DNA from: Enterococcus lacertideformus
Lineage (GTDB): Bacteria; Bacillota; Bacilli; Lactobacillales; Enterococcaceae
Assembly: GCA_015680865.1 (NCBI GenBank)
Contig: JADAKE010000020.1
Span: 84,456-148,455, forward strand
Reading direction: 5' to 3'
DNA: 64,000 nucleotides
In this document: piece after piece, positions 37,946-48,332 of the stretch
How positions within the stretch are numbered: the first letter of the stretch is position 1
How the letters are laid out: every line of letters starts with the position of its first letter
Notes under the pieces: model-generated
What the model was told of the DNA's origin: nothing
Seen by the model: only the letters and a program-made list of their open reading frames with translations
Databases searched by the model: none
Made by a program: the position numbers and the translations under genes

Positions 37946-38554
37946 TCATAATTTAAAGTCAGGATTAACTTCTTTATCTAACTGATAAAAAGCCGCTTGG
38001 GTACGACGTTCAATTTCTGCCATACCTTCTTTATCTGTTTTTTTGATATCTGATAAATCAATTGGTTCACCAAAACGAACAACTACACGTTTGCGTTTGA
38101 ATAAGTCACCTAAAGTAAGCGGTCCTTGATAAACCGCTGGAACGATCTTTGCTTTAGACATTTTGGAAATTAATGCCATCCCACCTTTTAACTCAGTTGC
38201 ATGTCTTGTCCCACTAGGGAACATGATCAATCCTAAATGGGTCGATTTTAACATTTTAACTGGTGTTTTTATCACACTAGGTCCCGGATTATCTCTTTTA
38301 ACCGGAAAAGCATTCGAACGAGTCAAAATGAAACGTAATATTGGATTTTTGAATAATTCTTCTTTAGCCATAAAACTAAATTCTTTTGGTGAAGCTGCTA
38401 TAGCAAGATACAAGGGGTCCCACCAGGTACGATGTGGCGCTACCAGTATGTAATTCTCATCTTGCGGTAAAACTTCTTTATTTTCATACCGAGCATTTCC
38501 ATTGATCAATGCTAAAATCACACGGACAAGCCCTCTCATAAATCGATAGAACAT
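37946..38554 (-). CDS. plsC: 1-acyl-sn-glycerol-3-phosphate acyltransferase
   Basis: Membrane-associated enzyme, 202 residues, adds the second acyl chain to lysophosphatidic acid. The catalytic HxxxxD is HRTWWD (His41, Asp46), and the phosphate-binding block is MFPSGTRHATELKGG, with Ser for the usual Glu in FPEGTR, a change found in other Bacilli. A hydrophobic N-terminal segment (LVRVILALING) would associate with the membrane. GGAAGAGAATATG precedes the start. Single gene, divergent from the methyltransferase pseudogene. Confidence 0.93.
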   Translation of the reverse strand: MFYRFMRGLVRVILALINGNARYENKEVLPQDENYILVAPHRTWWDPLYLAIAASPKEFSFMAKEELFKNPILRFILTRSNAFPVKRDNPGPSVIKTPVKMLKSTHLGLIMFPSGTRHATELKGGMALISKMSKAKIVPAVYQGPLTLGDLFKRKRVVVRFGEPIDLSDIKKTDKEGMAEIERRTQAAFYQLDKEVNPDFKL

Positions 38555-38682
38555 ATTCTCTTCCTTTCTAGGTGTATGGTCATAGTATGCCTAAAAGTAG
38601 GCAACTTTACAAGGCACCTTGGTTCTTTTTTATAAAAATAGTATAATACAATCAACTAGTTTTTTCATTTTGGAGGGAACCT

Positions 38683-39418
38683 ATGCTTCACGAAGATGAA
38701 CGAATCGATCAATTATACGCAAAAGATATTAAAATCATTCAAAGTCCACATGTTTTTTCTTTTTCGCTAGATGCTGTTTTATTAGCGCATTTTGCACGTG
38801 TACCAAAAAAAGGAAGAATCGTCGACCTTTGTACTGGAAATGGTGCCGTTGGGCTTTTTTTAAGTAAACGCACAAATGCTTTGATTGATGGTGTTGAAAT
38901 TCAACCACGCTTAGCGGACATGGCAAGACGTAGTATTCAATTAAATCATCTCCAACACCAAATGACGATTTACACGCTGGATTTAAACGAGAGTTTATCC
39001 GTTATTCGCCACAATTCATGTGATTTGGTCGTATGTAATCCACCTTACTTTTAAAGGATTACCGACAAATAAAAAAAATCCAAATGAATATTTAGCAATT
39101 GCTCGCCATGAAATCCATACCACACTTGAAGATGTGATTAGTATCTCTAGTAAATTATTAAAAACGAATGGGCATTTTGCGATGGTTCATCGTCCTGATC
39201 GCTTTTTACAAATAATAAATGTTATGGAAAAATACCATATTGCCCCAAAAAAAATCCAATTTGTTTACCCAAAAATGGGCAAAGAAGCAAATATTTTGTT
39301 AATAGATGGGATCAAAGAAGGTAAACTAGACGGATTTAAAGTAGCTTCTCCGCTAATTACTTATGATCTTGATGGTAACTATACGAAAGAAATTCGAGAA
39401 ATACTTTATGGAAAATGA
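38683..39418 (+). pseudogene. tRNA1(Val) adenine-N6 methyltransferase-like (TrmN6/YabB), frameshifted
   Basis: SAM-dependent methyltransferase of about 245 codons. The N-terminal frame has the SAM loop [15 protein letters not shown] (about 46-60), [10 protein letters not shown] and the base-flipping NPPYF motif, where it meets TAA. The rest ([20 protein letters not shown] onward) is one base out of frame. CCTTACTTTTAAAGG carries one T too many: with three T it would read NPPYFKG. Such a one-base homopolymer change may be a real slip or a read error. GGAGGGAACCT precedes the ATG. Its end overlaps the GIY-YIG start, the usual neighbour in Firmicutes. Confidence 0.83.
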
Positions 39419-39692
39419 GCATTATTTTTATGTTTTGTCTTGCAAAGATCACACGTTTTATGGTGGATACACGACAGATTTATCTAGAAGATTGCAAGAA
39501 CATAATCGTGGGATAGGAGCTAAATATACACGTTTACAAAAAAGAAGACCTGTAAAAATGATCCACGCAGAACAATTTACGACACGAAGTGAGGCAACCA
39601 AAGCAGAAGCAGCCTTTAAAAAACTTACTCGCCCACAAAAAGTTCTTTACTTAAATACTCATCTATCCTATGAGTTACCCCACGATTGTTAG
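39408..39692 (+). CDS. GIY-YIG nuclease-superfamily protein (YhbQ/YazA-like)
   Basis: 94 residues from the ATG at 39408, which overlaps the stop of the methyltransferase gene (ATGGAAAATGA); a longer open frame from 39363 is not needed. The single GIY-YIG domain is seen as [29 protein letters not shown], with the family Arg (RRL) and a downstream Glu ([14 protein letters not shown]). Small stand-alone members are common in Bacilli; their substrate is not known for this family. The gene is followed by a bidirectional terminator. Confidence 0.9.
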   Translation: MENEHYFYVLSCKDHTFYGGYTTDLSRRLQEHNRGIGAKYTRLQKRRPVKMIHAEQFTTRSEATKAEAAFKKLTRPQKVLYLNTHLSYELPHDC

Positions 39693-39742
39693 GTCATCTA
39701 AAAAATAGCTAAAAAAAGATTTTCATCATTAAAATATAACCA

Positions 39743-39777
39743 AAAACCACGGAACATTGGATAGATTCCGTGGTTTT
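39743..39777. terminator. Bidirectional terminator between GIY-YIG gene and oatA
   Basis: AAAACCACGGAA (39743-39754 region) pairs with TTCCGTGGTTTT, with an A-tract before and T-rich sequence after, so it can serve both converging transcripts. Confidence 0.85.
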
Positions 39778-39854
39778 CATTTATTTTTTATGGTAGGTTG
39801 ATGGTGTTAAAATTTCAACTTCTTTCATCTTTAACTACTCGTCGCAATTCACTT

Positions 39855-41789
39855 TTATTCAGTTGCACTACTTTCAATAACAGAACGATTTACGCTTTCG
39901 TTACTAGTACTACTTGTCTCACTTGTATTAGTTCCCTTTGCTTTATCACTACCTAACAAAGCTTCACTTACTAAGTGAATATAGTGGGTCATACCTTCTG
40001 GATTCGGATGGACTTGATCATCATAAAACCAATCTCTATGACTGTTACTATAGCCATACCAATCGATCAAAGTTAGGTTATCGTATTTCTTCGCCATCTG
40101 TTCTAATAACGCATTGACATCATTTTGCCAACGTTTTGTAGGAACGCGAACATTTACCCAATAAACTTTGCGATCACCTAATGCGCTCATGATACTATCA
40201 AATTGAGATTCAGAAAATGCTCCGTTGGTTCCAAGTCCAACCAAAACAGTATCTTTTAATAATTTTTGTTTTTTTAGTTCTTCAATATATGGTTCACTGG
40301 CATATAACTGTCTACCAACATCTCCATCCACAACTACTTTAGGATATAGTTCCTTTAAATCTGTTGCAGCATCCAGCATCACCGAATCACCAAAAGCAGT
40401 CAATTCTAGTTTCTGTGCTTTTTTCCCTTGTTTTGCAGTTAGATTATATTTATTAAGAATCGCTTGATCCACTGATCCCGTATTATTTTCTGAATCCTTC
40501 TTACTTTCTTCGGCTAACTTTTTACTTTCAGCAATTTGTGCCTGTAATTTTTTTTGGTCAGCAGTGACAGAATTTTTAGGCGCTGTCACAAAACCAACAA
40601 GCGCCACCAGCACCATTAATGTTACTGGGATCACCCATGGTTTCTGCTTACTTAAAATCGGTTTAGTAAACCAGCCTTTAGCTACTTGGAATGTTTTACT
40701 ATAATCAAATCGAGCTAAAGGCCGTTCAATATACCTATAAGAAAGTTCGCTAATAATCAAAATCAAAGAAATCTCAATCAACGTATGCAATAAAACATGA
40801 TCAGCGATATTTGCTACCTTGGCTTCATAAAAAATCATGACTGGAAATTGGTACAAATAGATCCCATAACTTCGTTTACCAATCCAAGTAAATACTGGAT
40901 TGGTTATCCATTTATTCACACTTGCACCTGGGTGAGCAGTTACAGCAACTAATATCATACAAAAAATACTTACTAAAAGCATGCCACCATAATAAACAAA
41001 ACTATAATGATCATCTAATAGGAAAAAGAAGAGGACTAATGCAAGGAGTGAAATCAACCCTGCCAAGTTTAGCACTCGCTTAGCTTGCTTTGGAATATTC
41101 TTCTTTAGTCGAGTACTTGGCCAAACAAATGCCAATGCACTACCCAACCAAATAGAAAACAAGCGTGTGTCCGTTCCGTAATAGACACGAGTAGGGTCAC
41201 CACCTGGTGTATACATGATCATCATCAAGATCGCTGAAATAAGAGAAATTCCTAATACAGTATAAACGATCCATTTCTTTTTACGTACAAAGACCATTAA
41301 TATGACAAAAAGAACAGGCCAAATTAAATAATTCTGCCCTTCTACTGCCAGTGACCAAATATGTGTAAAAGGAGACTCATTAGCAAATCGATCAAAATAA
41401 GACAAGCCATTTTTAATTTGCCACCAATTATTGTAATACAACAAACTACTTACTACTATTCCACGTAGATTATTTAATAATCCCCGCTGAAATAGGGTAA
41501 TATATGCGGATGCAGTGATTAACAAGAATACCAATCCGGGATATAACCTTTTCATTCGCCGAACATAGAACTGCCAGATGTTGATTTTTCCATTTTGTTC
41601 CCATTCTTGTCGTAATAAATCCGTAATCAAATAACCTGATACAACAAAAAATATCGGGACACCCAAGTAACCGCCTTTCATACTTGTAGGTAGTAAATGA
41701 TATAAAATAACGCCTACTACGGCTAAAGAACGAATGCCATCAAACCCAGTAATGTAGCGGCTGTTTTTTAACCTTTTTTGTTTTTCCAT
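39855..41789 (-). CDS. oatA: OatA-like O-acetyltransferase
   Basis: 644-residue membrane enzyme that O-acetylates muramic acid in peptidoglycan and so confers lysozyme resistance. The N-terminal acyltransferase-3 domain begins ITGFDGIRSLAVVGVILYHL and has about 10-11 membrane helices up to residue 410. After a Lys/Glu/Gln-rich linker, an extracellular SGNH esterase domain follows with the Ser in TAFGDSV (about 470), the oxyanion Gly/Asn in GLGTNGAF, and Asp-His in DDQVHPN. A Ser/Thr tail closes the protein. The arrangement is that of OatA; related acyltransferases that modify other glycans cannot be excluded. Confidence 0.9.
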   Translation of the reverse strand: MEKQKRLKNSRYITGFDGIRSLAVVGVILYHLLPTSMKGGYLGVPIFFVVSGYLITDLLRQEWEQNGKINIWQFYVRRMKRLYPGLVFLLITASAYITLFQRGLLNNLRGIVVSSLLYYNNWWQIKNGLSYFDRFANESPFTHIWSLAVEGQNYLIWPVLFVILMVFVRKKKWIVYTVLGISLISAILMMIMYTPGGDPTRVYYGTDTRLFSIWLGSALAFVWPSTRLKKNIPKQAKRVLNLAGLISLLALVLFFFLLDDHYSFVYYGGMLLVSIFCMILVAVTAHPGASVNKWITNPVFTWIGKRSYGIYLYQFPVMIFYEAKVANIADHVLLHTLIEISLILIISELSYRYIERPLARFDYSKTFQVAKGWFTKPILSKQKPWVIPVTLMVLVALVGFVTAPKNSVTADQKKLQAQIAESKKLAEESKKDSENNTGSVDQAILNKYNLTAKQGKKAQKLELTAFGDSVMLDAATDLKELYPKVVVDGDVGRQLYASEPYIEELKKQKLLKDTVLVGLGTNGAFSESQFDSIMSALGDRKVYWVNVRVPTKRWQNDVNALLEQMAKKYDNLTLIDWYGYSNSHRDWFYDDQVHPNPEGMTHYIHLVSEALLGSDKAKGTNTSETSSTSNESVNRSVIESSATE

Positions 41790-42229
41790 TCAATATTCCA
41801 ACTTTTCATAAACTTTTTTCATTCGTAATATACGTGTATTGCCAAAAAATAGCAAGAAAAATTAATTTATTTTTCTCCATTTATTTTTATCTTCCCATAA
41901 ATCAAAAAAAAAGAACATCTTTTTTATCAACTTTAATAAAAATTCAAACATAAACTTTCCTGAAAGTCATCAACTGACCATCACTTATAATAGCGTTAAA
42001 AATAATTACCTTTTTATATAGCTAAAAGTAGAGCTGTCACTCCTTCTTTACTGAAAGAAACAAGGTGTAACTATCTACTCCTGTAAAAATAAACCCGACG
42101 ATCCAGAAAATTGGAAAAACGATTTTCGGATAGTCCGGCTTGTTACTTTTGTAGATATTAAGTGATACTGTGGCATTGCTTTGAAAATAATGTACTGCTG
42201 TGGCAGTGACCAGTTTACTTCTTCTGAAC
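41790..42229. other. Spacer between oatA and repeat copy E
   Basis: About 440 bases, AT-rich. A minus-strand open frame of 64 codons (42037-42231) has a single hydrophobic stretch but begins inside repeat sequence with no ribosome site, so I do not call it. Nothing else recognised. Confidence 0.3.
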
Positions 42230-42425
42230 ATGAACAGCTATTTCAAAAAATTTTTTCTTATTCTCATCAGAGCTAGCCGATGCTTTCACAATCTCTTCTT
42301 TTAAACGGTATTCAAAGAGCTGTCCTTCGGCAATAAGTCAAAATCGCTCAAAAAATGAATTGCTGTTTCGCTTGATTCTTCTTTACTCCTCGGGACAAAG
42401 CGCTCTTTTCATGACCTTTTTCAGA
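42230..42425. repeat. Dispersed intergenic repeat, copy E (two units)
   Basis: First unit: AACAGCTATTTC, TTCTTATTCTCATC, AGAGCTAGCCGATGCTTTCACAATCTCTTCTTTTAAACGG (read as consecutive short segments). Second: TTCAAAGAGCTG, CTTCGGCAATAA, GCTGTTTCG, GCGCTCTTTTCATGACC. The order matches copy D. It abuts the 3' end of the YitT gene. Confidence 0.65.
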
Positions 42426-43296
42426 GGCCATCTTCGTAAAAACGGCCAAGGATTTGTACATTTTCGGCAATGCTCACGAATGCTTGGGGATCGGAGGCTT
42501 TCATTGCTTCTCTCAATAATGGCAATTCATAACGTGTAACGATCGTCATCAACACGGTTTGTTTGTCATGTTTGTAAGCACCTTCTGCTTCATTGATGAT
42601 CGTGATCCCACGACGCATACATTTTTGAATTTCATTCACTACTTTTTCTGGATGCTTTGTCACGATCATGACCTGCATTTTCTTTTGTTTCGTATACATC
42701 ACATCCGTCACTTTTCCACTAACAAAAATGGAAAGAGCACTGTAAAACATATATTGCCAACCAAAGAGTAGCCCAGCTACAAATACGATCAGTGCATTGA
42801 AATAAATGGAAATCGAACCAATTGATTTACCCGTTTTTTTGCGAATAGTAATACTTACAATATCCAAACCACCTGATGATAATCCGTTTCTCAACGCAAG
42901 TCCAATCCCTAGCCCCATGACAGCTCCACCAAATAGCGCACAGATGATTGGATCTGTTGAAAGCACCGTTTGAGGAAGGAGATGGATGCAAAGAGAAGTG
43001 AATGTCACTGTGATAAAGGTAAAAATAGTAAATTTCTTGCCAATTTTAAACCAAGCAAGAACAAACAATGGAATATTTAATAAATATAAAGTAGTGGATA
43101 CTGGAACTTCAAAACCTATCAAGGATTTAGATAATGTGGTCAGAATTTGAGCTAGCCCAGTGATACCACTCGAATAAATATGTCCAGGTTGATAAAAAAA
43201 GTTAAGTGCCACTGATGCGATCAAAGCATATACGATGGATACCGAAAGCTTGGTCGTATAATCATGGTACGCCCAATTTTCGAATGTTTTTTTCAT
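42421..43296 (-). CDS. YitT family membrane protein
   Basis: 291 residues: an N-terminal DUF161 module with about five to six membrane helices (from SIVYALIASVALNFF to SIFVSGKVTDV) carrying the GITGLAQILTTL and NGLSSGGLDIVSI segments of the family, then a cytoplasmic DUF2179 domain (MQVMIVTKHPEKVVNEIQKC to the end). The family is widespread in Firmicutes and of uncertain role, probably transport-related. Single gene whose end abuts repeat copy E. I am sure of the family, not of function. Confidence 0.9.
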   Translation of the reverse strand: MKKTFENWAYHDYTTKLSVSIVYALIASVALNFFYQPGHIYSSGITGLAQILTTLSKSLIGFEVPVSTTLYLLNIPLFVLAWFKIGKKFTIFTFITVTFTSLCIHLLPQTVLSTDPIICALFGGAVMGLGIGLALRNGLSSGGLDIVSITIRKKTGKSIGSISIYFNALIVFVAGLLFGWQYMFYSALSIFVSGKVTDVMYTKQKKMQVMIVTKHPEKVVNEIQKCMRRGITIINEAEGAYKHDKQTVLMTIVTRYELPLLREAMKASDPQAFVSIAENVQILGRFYEDGL

Positions 43297-43446
43297 AAAA
43301 AAGCCTAGCTTTATATATTATGGCTTAATTATAAAGGGTTTTTGAATTAAATCAAGCCAACTTAGAAACGAATAAGTACAATAGTTAGAACACATTAGTT
43401 ATCTAATCTATCATACTTATTTTAATTAACTATTAAGGAAAAACTG

Positions 43447-43472
43447 GGTAACTCTCACAATAGTGAGCTACT
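43447..43472 (-). terminator. Terminator of hisS-aspS
   Basis: On the minus strand GTAGCTCAC-TATT-GTGAGAGTTAC forms a stem overlapping the aspS stop, followed by CCAGTTTTTCC. Confidence 0.6.
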
Positions 43473-45234
43473 CAACACTTGTTACATCAATATTCAAATC
43501 AAATAGTTGTGCCTCTGATACTGTACTTGGCGCATCACTCATTACATCCGCAGCTTTTCCGTTTTTAGGAAAGGCAATGACTTCACGAATATTTTCTTCA
43601 CCCGCAAGTAACATCACTAAACGATCTAATCCTAATGCAATACCACCATGTGGCGGGAAGCCATAATCTAAAGCCGTTAAAAGAAATCCAAATTGTTCTT
43701 CCATTTGTTCCTTTGTAAACCCTAAAGTCTCAAGCACTTTTTCTTGAATCTCACGTGTATGGATACGGATAGAACCGCCACCTAATTCATAACCATTCAA
43801 GACAATATCGTAAGCTTCAGCATAAACACTTGCTGGATCAGTATTTAAACGTTCGATATCTTCTACTTTTGGCATTGTAAACGGATGATGTGCTGACACA
43901 TAACGTCCTTCTTCTGCTGAGTATTCAAACTGAGGCCATTGTGTAATCCATAAGAAATTGAATTTCGTGTCATCGATCAAACCTAATTCTTTCCCTAAAC
44001 GAGTTCGAATTGCACCAAGTGTTGCTGCCACGATTTCTTTTGTATCCGCACCAAATAATAAAATGTCTCCAACTTCAGCATTTGTCGCTGCCACAATTGC
44101 TTCTGTTGTTGAGCCTATAAATTTAGCGATGGGTCCTTTTAAGCCACCTTCTTCTACTTTTAACCACGCTAAGCCTTTTGCACCAAACTGACCGGCGTAA
44201 TGCCCAAGATTGTCTAAATCTTTACGAGAATATTTACTTGAAGCATTTTTAGCATTAAGAACTTTTACCACGCCACCTTTTTCAAGTGCCATTTGGAAGA
44301 CTTTAAAATCAACATCTTTAACAATTTCACTTAAATCAATCAATTCCATATCAAACCGTGTATCTGGTTTATCACTTCCATAGCGATTCATGGCTTCATC
44401 GTAAGTCATTCTAGGAAATGGTAAGGCAACTTCAATTCCTCGTACTTCTTTCATCACCTTAGAAATTAATCCTTCTGTATATGTTTGTATCTCTTCTGCT
44501 GTCAAGAAAGTTGTTTCGATATCCACCTGTGTAAATTCTGGCTGACGATCACCACGTAAATCTTCATCACGGAAACAACGAACGATTTGGTAATAACGAT
44601 CAAAACCTGCATTCATCAATAACTGCTTAAACAGCTGTGGCGATTGTGGCAATGCATAAAAATGTCCCGGATAAACACGAGAAGGCACAAGATAATCGCG
44701 CGCACCTTCTGGCGTTGATTTACCTAAGTAAGGTGTTTCAATATCTAAAAAATCATTGTCATCTAAATAATGACGAATTGCTTTCGTTGTTTCATTTCTC
44801 ATTTTGATATTTCTCGTCATTTTGGGACGACGTAAATCTAAATAACGATATTTCATACGAATTTCATCGCCGACTGTTTGATCATCTTCGATCAAAAACG
44901 GAGGCGTTTTTGCTTCATTCAAAATTACGATTTCGTTTGCAAATACTTCAACTTCACCAGTGACCATTTTGGGATTGATTGCTAGATCATCTCGCTTACG
45001 AACGATACCAGTCACTTCGATCACGTATTCACTTCGACATTTGTCTGCAATTTCCCAAGCTCTTTTATTTACTTCAGGGTTGAACACGATCTGAACAATT
45101 CCTTCACGATCACGTAAATCAATAAAAATGACCCCACCAAGGTCTCGACGTTTTTGGACCCACCCTTTTAATGTAAAAGTTTGATCCAATTCTTTTGTTG
45201 AAATCAAACCACAATATGTTGTTCTTTGTTTCAT
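43468..45234 (-). CDS. aspS: Aspartyl-tRNA synthetase
   Basis: 588-residue class IIb synthetase. The N-terminal OB-fold anticodon domain ([26 protein letters not shown]) is followed by class II motif 1, motif 2 ([18 protein letters not shown]) and, after a bacterial GAD insertion, motif 3 ([12 protein letters not shown] near 540). Bacterial type. AGGAGGAAAAAAG precedes the ATG, 11 bases after hisS ends. Transcribed with hisS under the T-box leader. Confidence 0.98.
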   Translation of the reverse strand: MKQRTTYCGLISTKELDQTFTLKGWVQKRRDLGGVIFIDLRDREGIVQIVFNPEVNKRAWEIADKCRSEYVIEVTGIVRKRDDLAINPKMVTGEVEVFANEIVILNEAKTPPFLIEDDQTVGDEIRMKYRYLDLRRPKMTRNIKMRNETTKAIRHYLDDNDFLDIETPYLGKSTPEGARDYLVPSRVYPGHFYALPQSPQLFKQLLMNAGFDRYYQIVRCFRDEDLRGDRQPEFTQVDIETTFLTAEEIQTYTEGLISKVMKEVRGIEVALPFPRMTYDEAMNRYGSDKPDTRFDMELIDLSEIVKDVDFKVFQMALEKGGVVKVLNAKNASSKYSRKDLDNLGHYAGQFGAKGLAWLKVEEGGLKGPIAKFIGSTTEAIVAATNAEVGDILLFGADTKEIVAATLGAIRTRLGKELGLIDDTKFNFLWITQWPQFEYSAEEGRYVSAHHPFTMPKVEDIERLNTDPASVYAEAYDIVLNGYELGGGSIRIHTREIQEKVLETLGFTKEQMEEQFGFLLTALDYGFPPHGGIALGLDRLVMLLAGEENIREVIAFPKNGKAADVMSDAPSTVSEAQLFDLNIDVTSVE

Positions 45235-45245
45235 CTTTTTTCCTC

Positions 45246-46538
45246 CTAATCAAATAAAGTCATTTCATCATAGAGTGCATCAAAATGTTCATATACCTCT
45301 TCTAAGGGAAAACTTTTTTCTTTTCTAGTCGCCATCGCTTTGACTGTTACAGTATGATTTTCTAATTCATCCGCACCTATCACTAAAACTAATCTCGCAT
45401 TGGCTTTATCTGCTGTTTTGAATTGCGCTTTTGCTTTACGATCCATAAAATCACGATCGGCAGAAAAACCAAAGTTACGGATAGTTTGAACAATTTTCAA
45501 TGCTTCAATATTTGTTTCTTCACCTAAAGCTACGACATACGCATCTAATTCATTAAATGCTGGGATAACCACTTCTTCTGCTTCCATTGTTAATAGTAGT
45601 CTTTCGATCCCCATAGCAAAACCAAATCCAGGTGTTTGCGGTCCACCTAGTTCTTCTACCAAGTTATCATAACGACCACCAGCACAAATCGTTGCCTGAG
45701 CCCCCATTTTTGGTGCTTCACTCATAATCTCAAAAATTGTATGTGTATAATAATCTAATCCTCGTACCATCGTGCTATCAATTTCGTATGACACACCCAA
45801 GGCATCTAACATTGCTATGACTGTGTCAAAGTGTTTTCGTGCTGCTTCACTTAAGAACGACAAAATAGATGGGGCATTCGCCACAAATTTTTGATCGCGT
45901 TTATCTTTACTATCCAATACCCGTAAAGGATTTTCGTGTAAGCGTCGTTTCGAATCTTCACTTAATTCTTCTTCAAATGGTAAAAGATAATCAATCAAGG
46001 CTTGACGATATGCTTGGCGAGTTTCTTTATCCCCTAGTGAATTGATGACTAAACGAATTTGAGTGATTCCTAATTGCTTGAAGAAGTCTAATGCCATGAC
46101 CATACTTTCAACATCAGTTGCTGGATTATCTGAACCAAAAGCCTCGACACCGATTTGGTGGAACTGGCGCAAACGACCTTTTTGCGGACGTTCATAACGA
46201 AACATCGGACCCATATAAAAAGTTTTGTAAGGTTTCGCATACTCTGGCCCAAATAACTTATGTTCTACAAATGAACGAACGATTGGCGCAGTCCCCTCTG
46301 GTCGTAACGTCACATGTCGCTCACCTTTATCGTAAAAGTCATACATCTCTTTTGAAACGATATCTGTTGTATCCCCTACACTTCGAGAAATCACTTCATA
46401 ATGTTCAAAGATTGGTGTACGGATTTCATTGTATTGATAATCTCTAAACAATAAACGCGCAGTTTCTTCTACAAATTGCCATTTTTCTGATTCACCAGGT
46501 AAAATATCATTTGTTCCTTTTGGTCGTTGGAAACTCAT
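45246..46538 (-). CDS. hisS: Histidyl-tRNA synthetase
   Basis: 430-residue class IIa synthetase. Motif 2 is [23 protein letters not shown]; the histidine-specific segments are [10 protein letters not shown] and [10 protein letters not shown]; motif 3 is [13 protein letters not shown]; a C-terminal anticodon-binding domain follows from about 330. AAGGGGAGAAAAAA precedes the start. First gene of the hisS-aspS operon, controlled by the T-box leader at 46577-46812. Confidence 0.98.
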   Translation of the reverse strand: MSFQRPKGTNDILPGESEKWQFVEETARLLFRDYQYNEIRTPIFEHYEVISRSVGDTTDIVSKEMYDFYDKGERHVTLRPEGTAPIVRSFVEHKLFGPEYAKPYKTFYMGPMFRYERPQKGRLRQFHQIGVEAFGSDNPATDVESMVMALDFFKQLGITQIRLVINSLGDKETRQAYRQALIDYLLPFEEELSEDSKRRLHENPLRVLDSKDKRDQKFVANAPSILSFLSEAARKHFDTVIAMLDALGVSYEIDSTMVRGLDYYTHTIFEIMSEAPKMGAQATICAGGRYDNLVEELGGPQTPGFGFAMGIERLLLTMEAEEVVIPAFNELDAYVVALGEETNIEALKIVQTIRNFGFSADRDFMDRKAKAQFKTADKANARLVLVIGADELENHTVTVKAMATRKEKSFPLEEVYEHFDALYDEMTLFD

Positions 46539-46576
46539 TTTTTTCTCCCCTTTTCTTTACTACATAAAACAAAAAA

Positions 46577-46812
46577 TTCACCCTCGTTCATCATGAACAA
46601 GGGTGAATGACTATTTCATACACGGTACCACCTATTTTTTGAAAGATTCCTCTTTCCTCTTACGATTAACGCTCATCCACGGGACGGCTTTTCACTCGTC
46701 CATCTCCAGAGTGTCTTTTAGAACCTAAAACTTTAGATCCTTTTCAGCCTTGATGATCCTCTCTTATAAAGTGTCAGAAACCTACTCGCTCTTTCATTGA
46801 TTTTCCCATATT
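46577..46812 (-). promoter_or_regulatory. T-box leader of hisS-aspS
   Basis: On the minus strand the conserved T-box AGGTGGTACCG lies at about 46633-46623, followed by the terminator stem CACCCTTGTTCAT / ATGAACGAGGGTG and TTTTTTG. Stem I begins with the GAAAGAGCGAGTAG segment. In the region where the specifier bulge is expected stands TCTGACACTTT (GACAC at 46775-46771), which contains both GAC (Asp) and CAC (His). The antiterminator bulge reads TGGT. Uncharged tRNA should stabilise the antiterminator and allow synthesis. Confidence 0.9.
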
Positions 46813-46818
46813 ACTTAT

Positions 46819-46847
46819 AAACTACTAAAAACAAACACTAAAGTCAA
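46819..46847 (-). promoter_or_regulatory. Promoter of the hisS-aspS operon
   Basis: On the minus strand TTGACT (46847-46842), 17-base spacer, TAGTTT (46824-46819); start near 46812, just before T-box stem I. The bases from 46861 to 47072 hold nothing else recognised. Confidence 0.55.
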
Positions 46848-47072
46848 GAAAAATCTGTAGAATCAGGTAGATTCAAATATTTATATAAACAAAGTAAACA
46901 CGATATAAATTGCTTCTTAGAGAAAAGATAACTACACTTATCCCAGACAATATTTATACGTATAAATGTTCTCTTTCCCGTATTTTCCTTAGTTCTTTTC
47001 GTTTAGCTTTCTTAATGAAGAACGCCTACTCGGTTCTCAAACCCAACACTGTATTTGCCCTCTCAATATTTT

Positions 47073-48332
47073 TTATTCTTTATATAACAATACTCGACTT
47101 TTCGGATAGGTAGGAAACTGATTAACAGGGATCGTCCACTCTTGCTCTGGCACTGAAAATTCATAGCGGTTCACTAATTGATCCGAAAGAACTCGCAAGC
47201 TATGCAAAGTGATCCACTCTCCTGCACAACGATGCATCTGGCGGAAATCTCCCCCACCTTGTGCAATCATCTCATATTCTTCTTCATAAGAGATAGCTTT
47301 TTCTTTTCCTAGATATCGCTTGATTAAAAATGAATCTGGTGCTTCAACTGTTCGTTCATCATGATTTGTCCCATACAAATCTAAAATAACCCAACTATCT
47401 TTCGGAACAAGATAACCATCAACTGTCACATCTTTTAATGCAATCGCTGGAAGCATTGGGAAAAATGGATAATAACGACGTAATTCTTGAATAAATGGGT
47501 CTTGAAGTTTCAAAAAATCATTTTTTAATTGTTGGTGTAAATCTGGTCGACTAAATAATGCATGTCCCATCAAAGCAGCCCACACAGTTAGTGCAACAGT
47601 TGGTCGAATAATGTTTAATAATTCCACAGCAGCAACTTCTAGAGAAAGTAAATTTCCATCTAGGTCCGTTGCTTGTGCGAATGCGTAAAGAGCGACATCT
47701 TCTTTTCCTAGCACTGGATTTTCTCTTGCTGATGTAATTAATTCTTGCGCCCATTTCTCAGACTTTTTACGATTTTCCACACCTTTGATATGATCCATCG
47801 GTGAAGTAAAGGTGCCACTGATCATTGAAATCTGGTAATCGGCAAGCTGATTGACTTCTTCCTTTGTTAACCCAGACAAATTGATACCTGCCCATTCACA
47901 AATAGAAGAAAAAAGTACTTGTTTACTTAAATCGAACAATTCAAATTGTCCATGTTGCTGATCTAACGCATTCGCTAAGTTTCTATCAAAAATAAAATGA
48001 TATTCATCCATTCTTTCAGGTGTCATCAAGTCCATAAAGATCGCCTTGCGATGATGATGTTGTGCACCATCTAACGTTTGCACGCCATTTTTTCCAAATA
48101 ATGTTTTCAGTACTAACTTAGGCATCGCGCCTTTTCGTTTGAAATTTCGTGGGTCATAAAAAATTTTAGCCGCATCTTTTCCATAAATCACAATAGCTTC
48201 TTTATTGAAAATTTTGGCTTTTACAACTGGTGAATTGGCTTCTTTTCGTAACTCTTCTAGCATATAATACCCTTGTTGATAACGCTTTTTGATTTCAGTT
48301 ACTTTGATATCGATCAATGGTACTTCTTTCAT
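47073..48332 (-). CDS. Cytochrome P450, CYP152-type fatty acid peroxygenase
   Basis: 419-residue soluble heme enzyme that uses hydrogen peroxide to hydroxylate fatty acids. Heme ligand Cys369 lies in GGGDFRQMHRCAGEW, the CYP152 form of the heme loop. The I helix has NIIRPTVAL with Arg243-Pro244, the pair that holds the fatty acid carboxylate in P450-BSbeta in place of the usual acid-alcohol pair. Residue 85 is Gln (NGVQTLDGAQ), as in P450-BSbeta, where the decarboxylase OleT has His; so hydroxylation is expected rather than alkene formation. ELRRYYP is the ExxR motif. GGAGGAAAGCTGAA precedes the ATG. Single gene. Confidence 0.93.
   Translation of the reverse strand: MKEVPLIDIKVTEIKKRYQQGYYMLEELRKEANSPVVKAKIFNKEAIVIYGKDAAKIFYDPRNFKRKGAMPKLVLKTLFGKNGVQTLDGAQHHHRKAIFMDLMTPERMDEYHFIFDRNLANALDQQHGQFELFDLSKQVLFSSICEWAGINLSGLTKEEVNQLADYQISMISGTFTSPMDHIKGVENRKKSEKWAQELITSARENPVLGKEDVALYAFAQATDLDGNLLSLEVAAVELLNIIRPTVALTVWAALMGHALFSRPDLHQQLKNDFLKLQDPFIQELRRYYPFFPMLPAIALKDVTVDGYLVPKDSWVILDLYGTNHDERTVEAPDSFLIKRYLGKEKAISYEEEYEMIAQGGGDFRQMHRCAGEWITLHSLRVLSDQLVNRYEFSVPEQEWTIPVNQFPTYPKSRVLLYKE

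Noticed and set aside
42037-42231. 64-codon minus-strand frame with one hydrophobic stretch
   Set aside because: No ribosome site, starts inside dispersed repeat sequence, no recognisable family.
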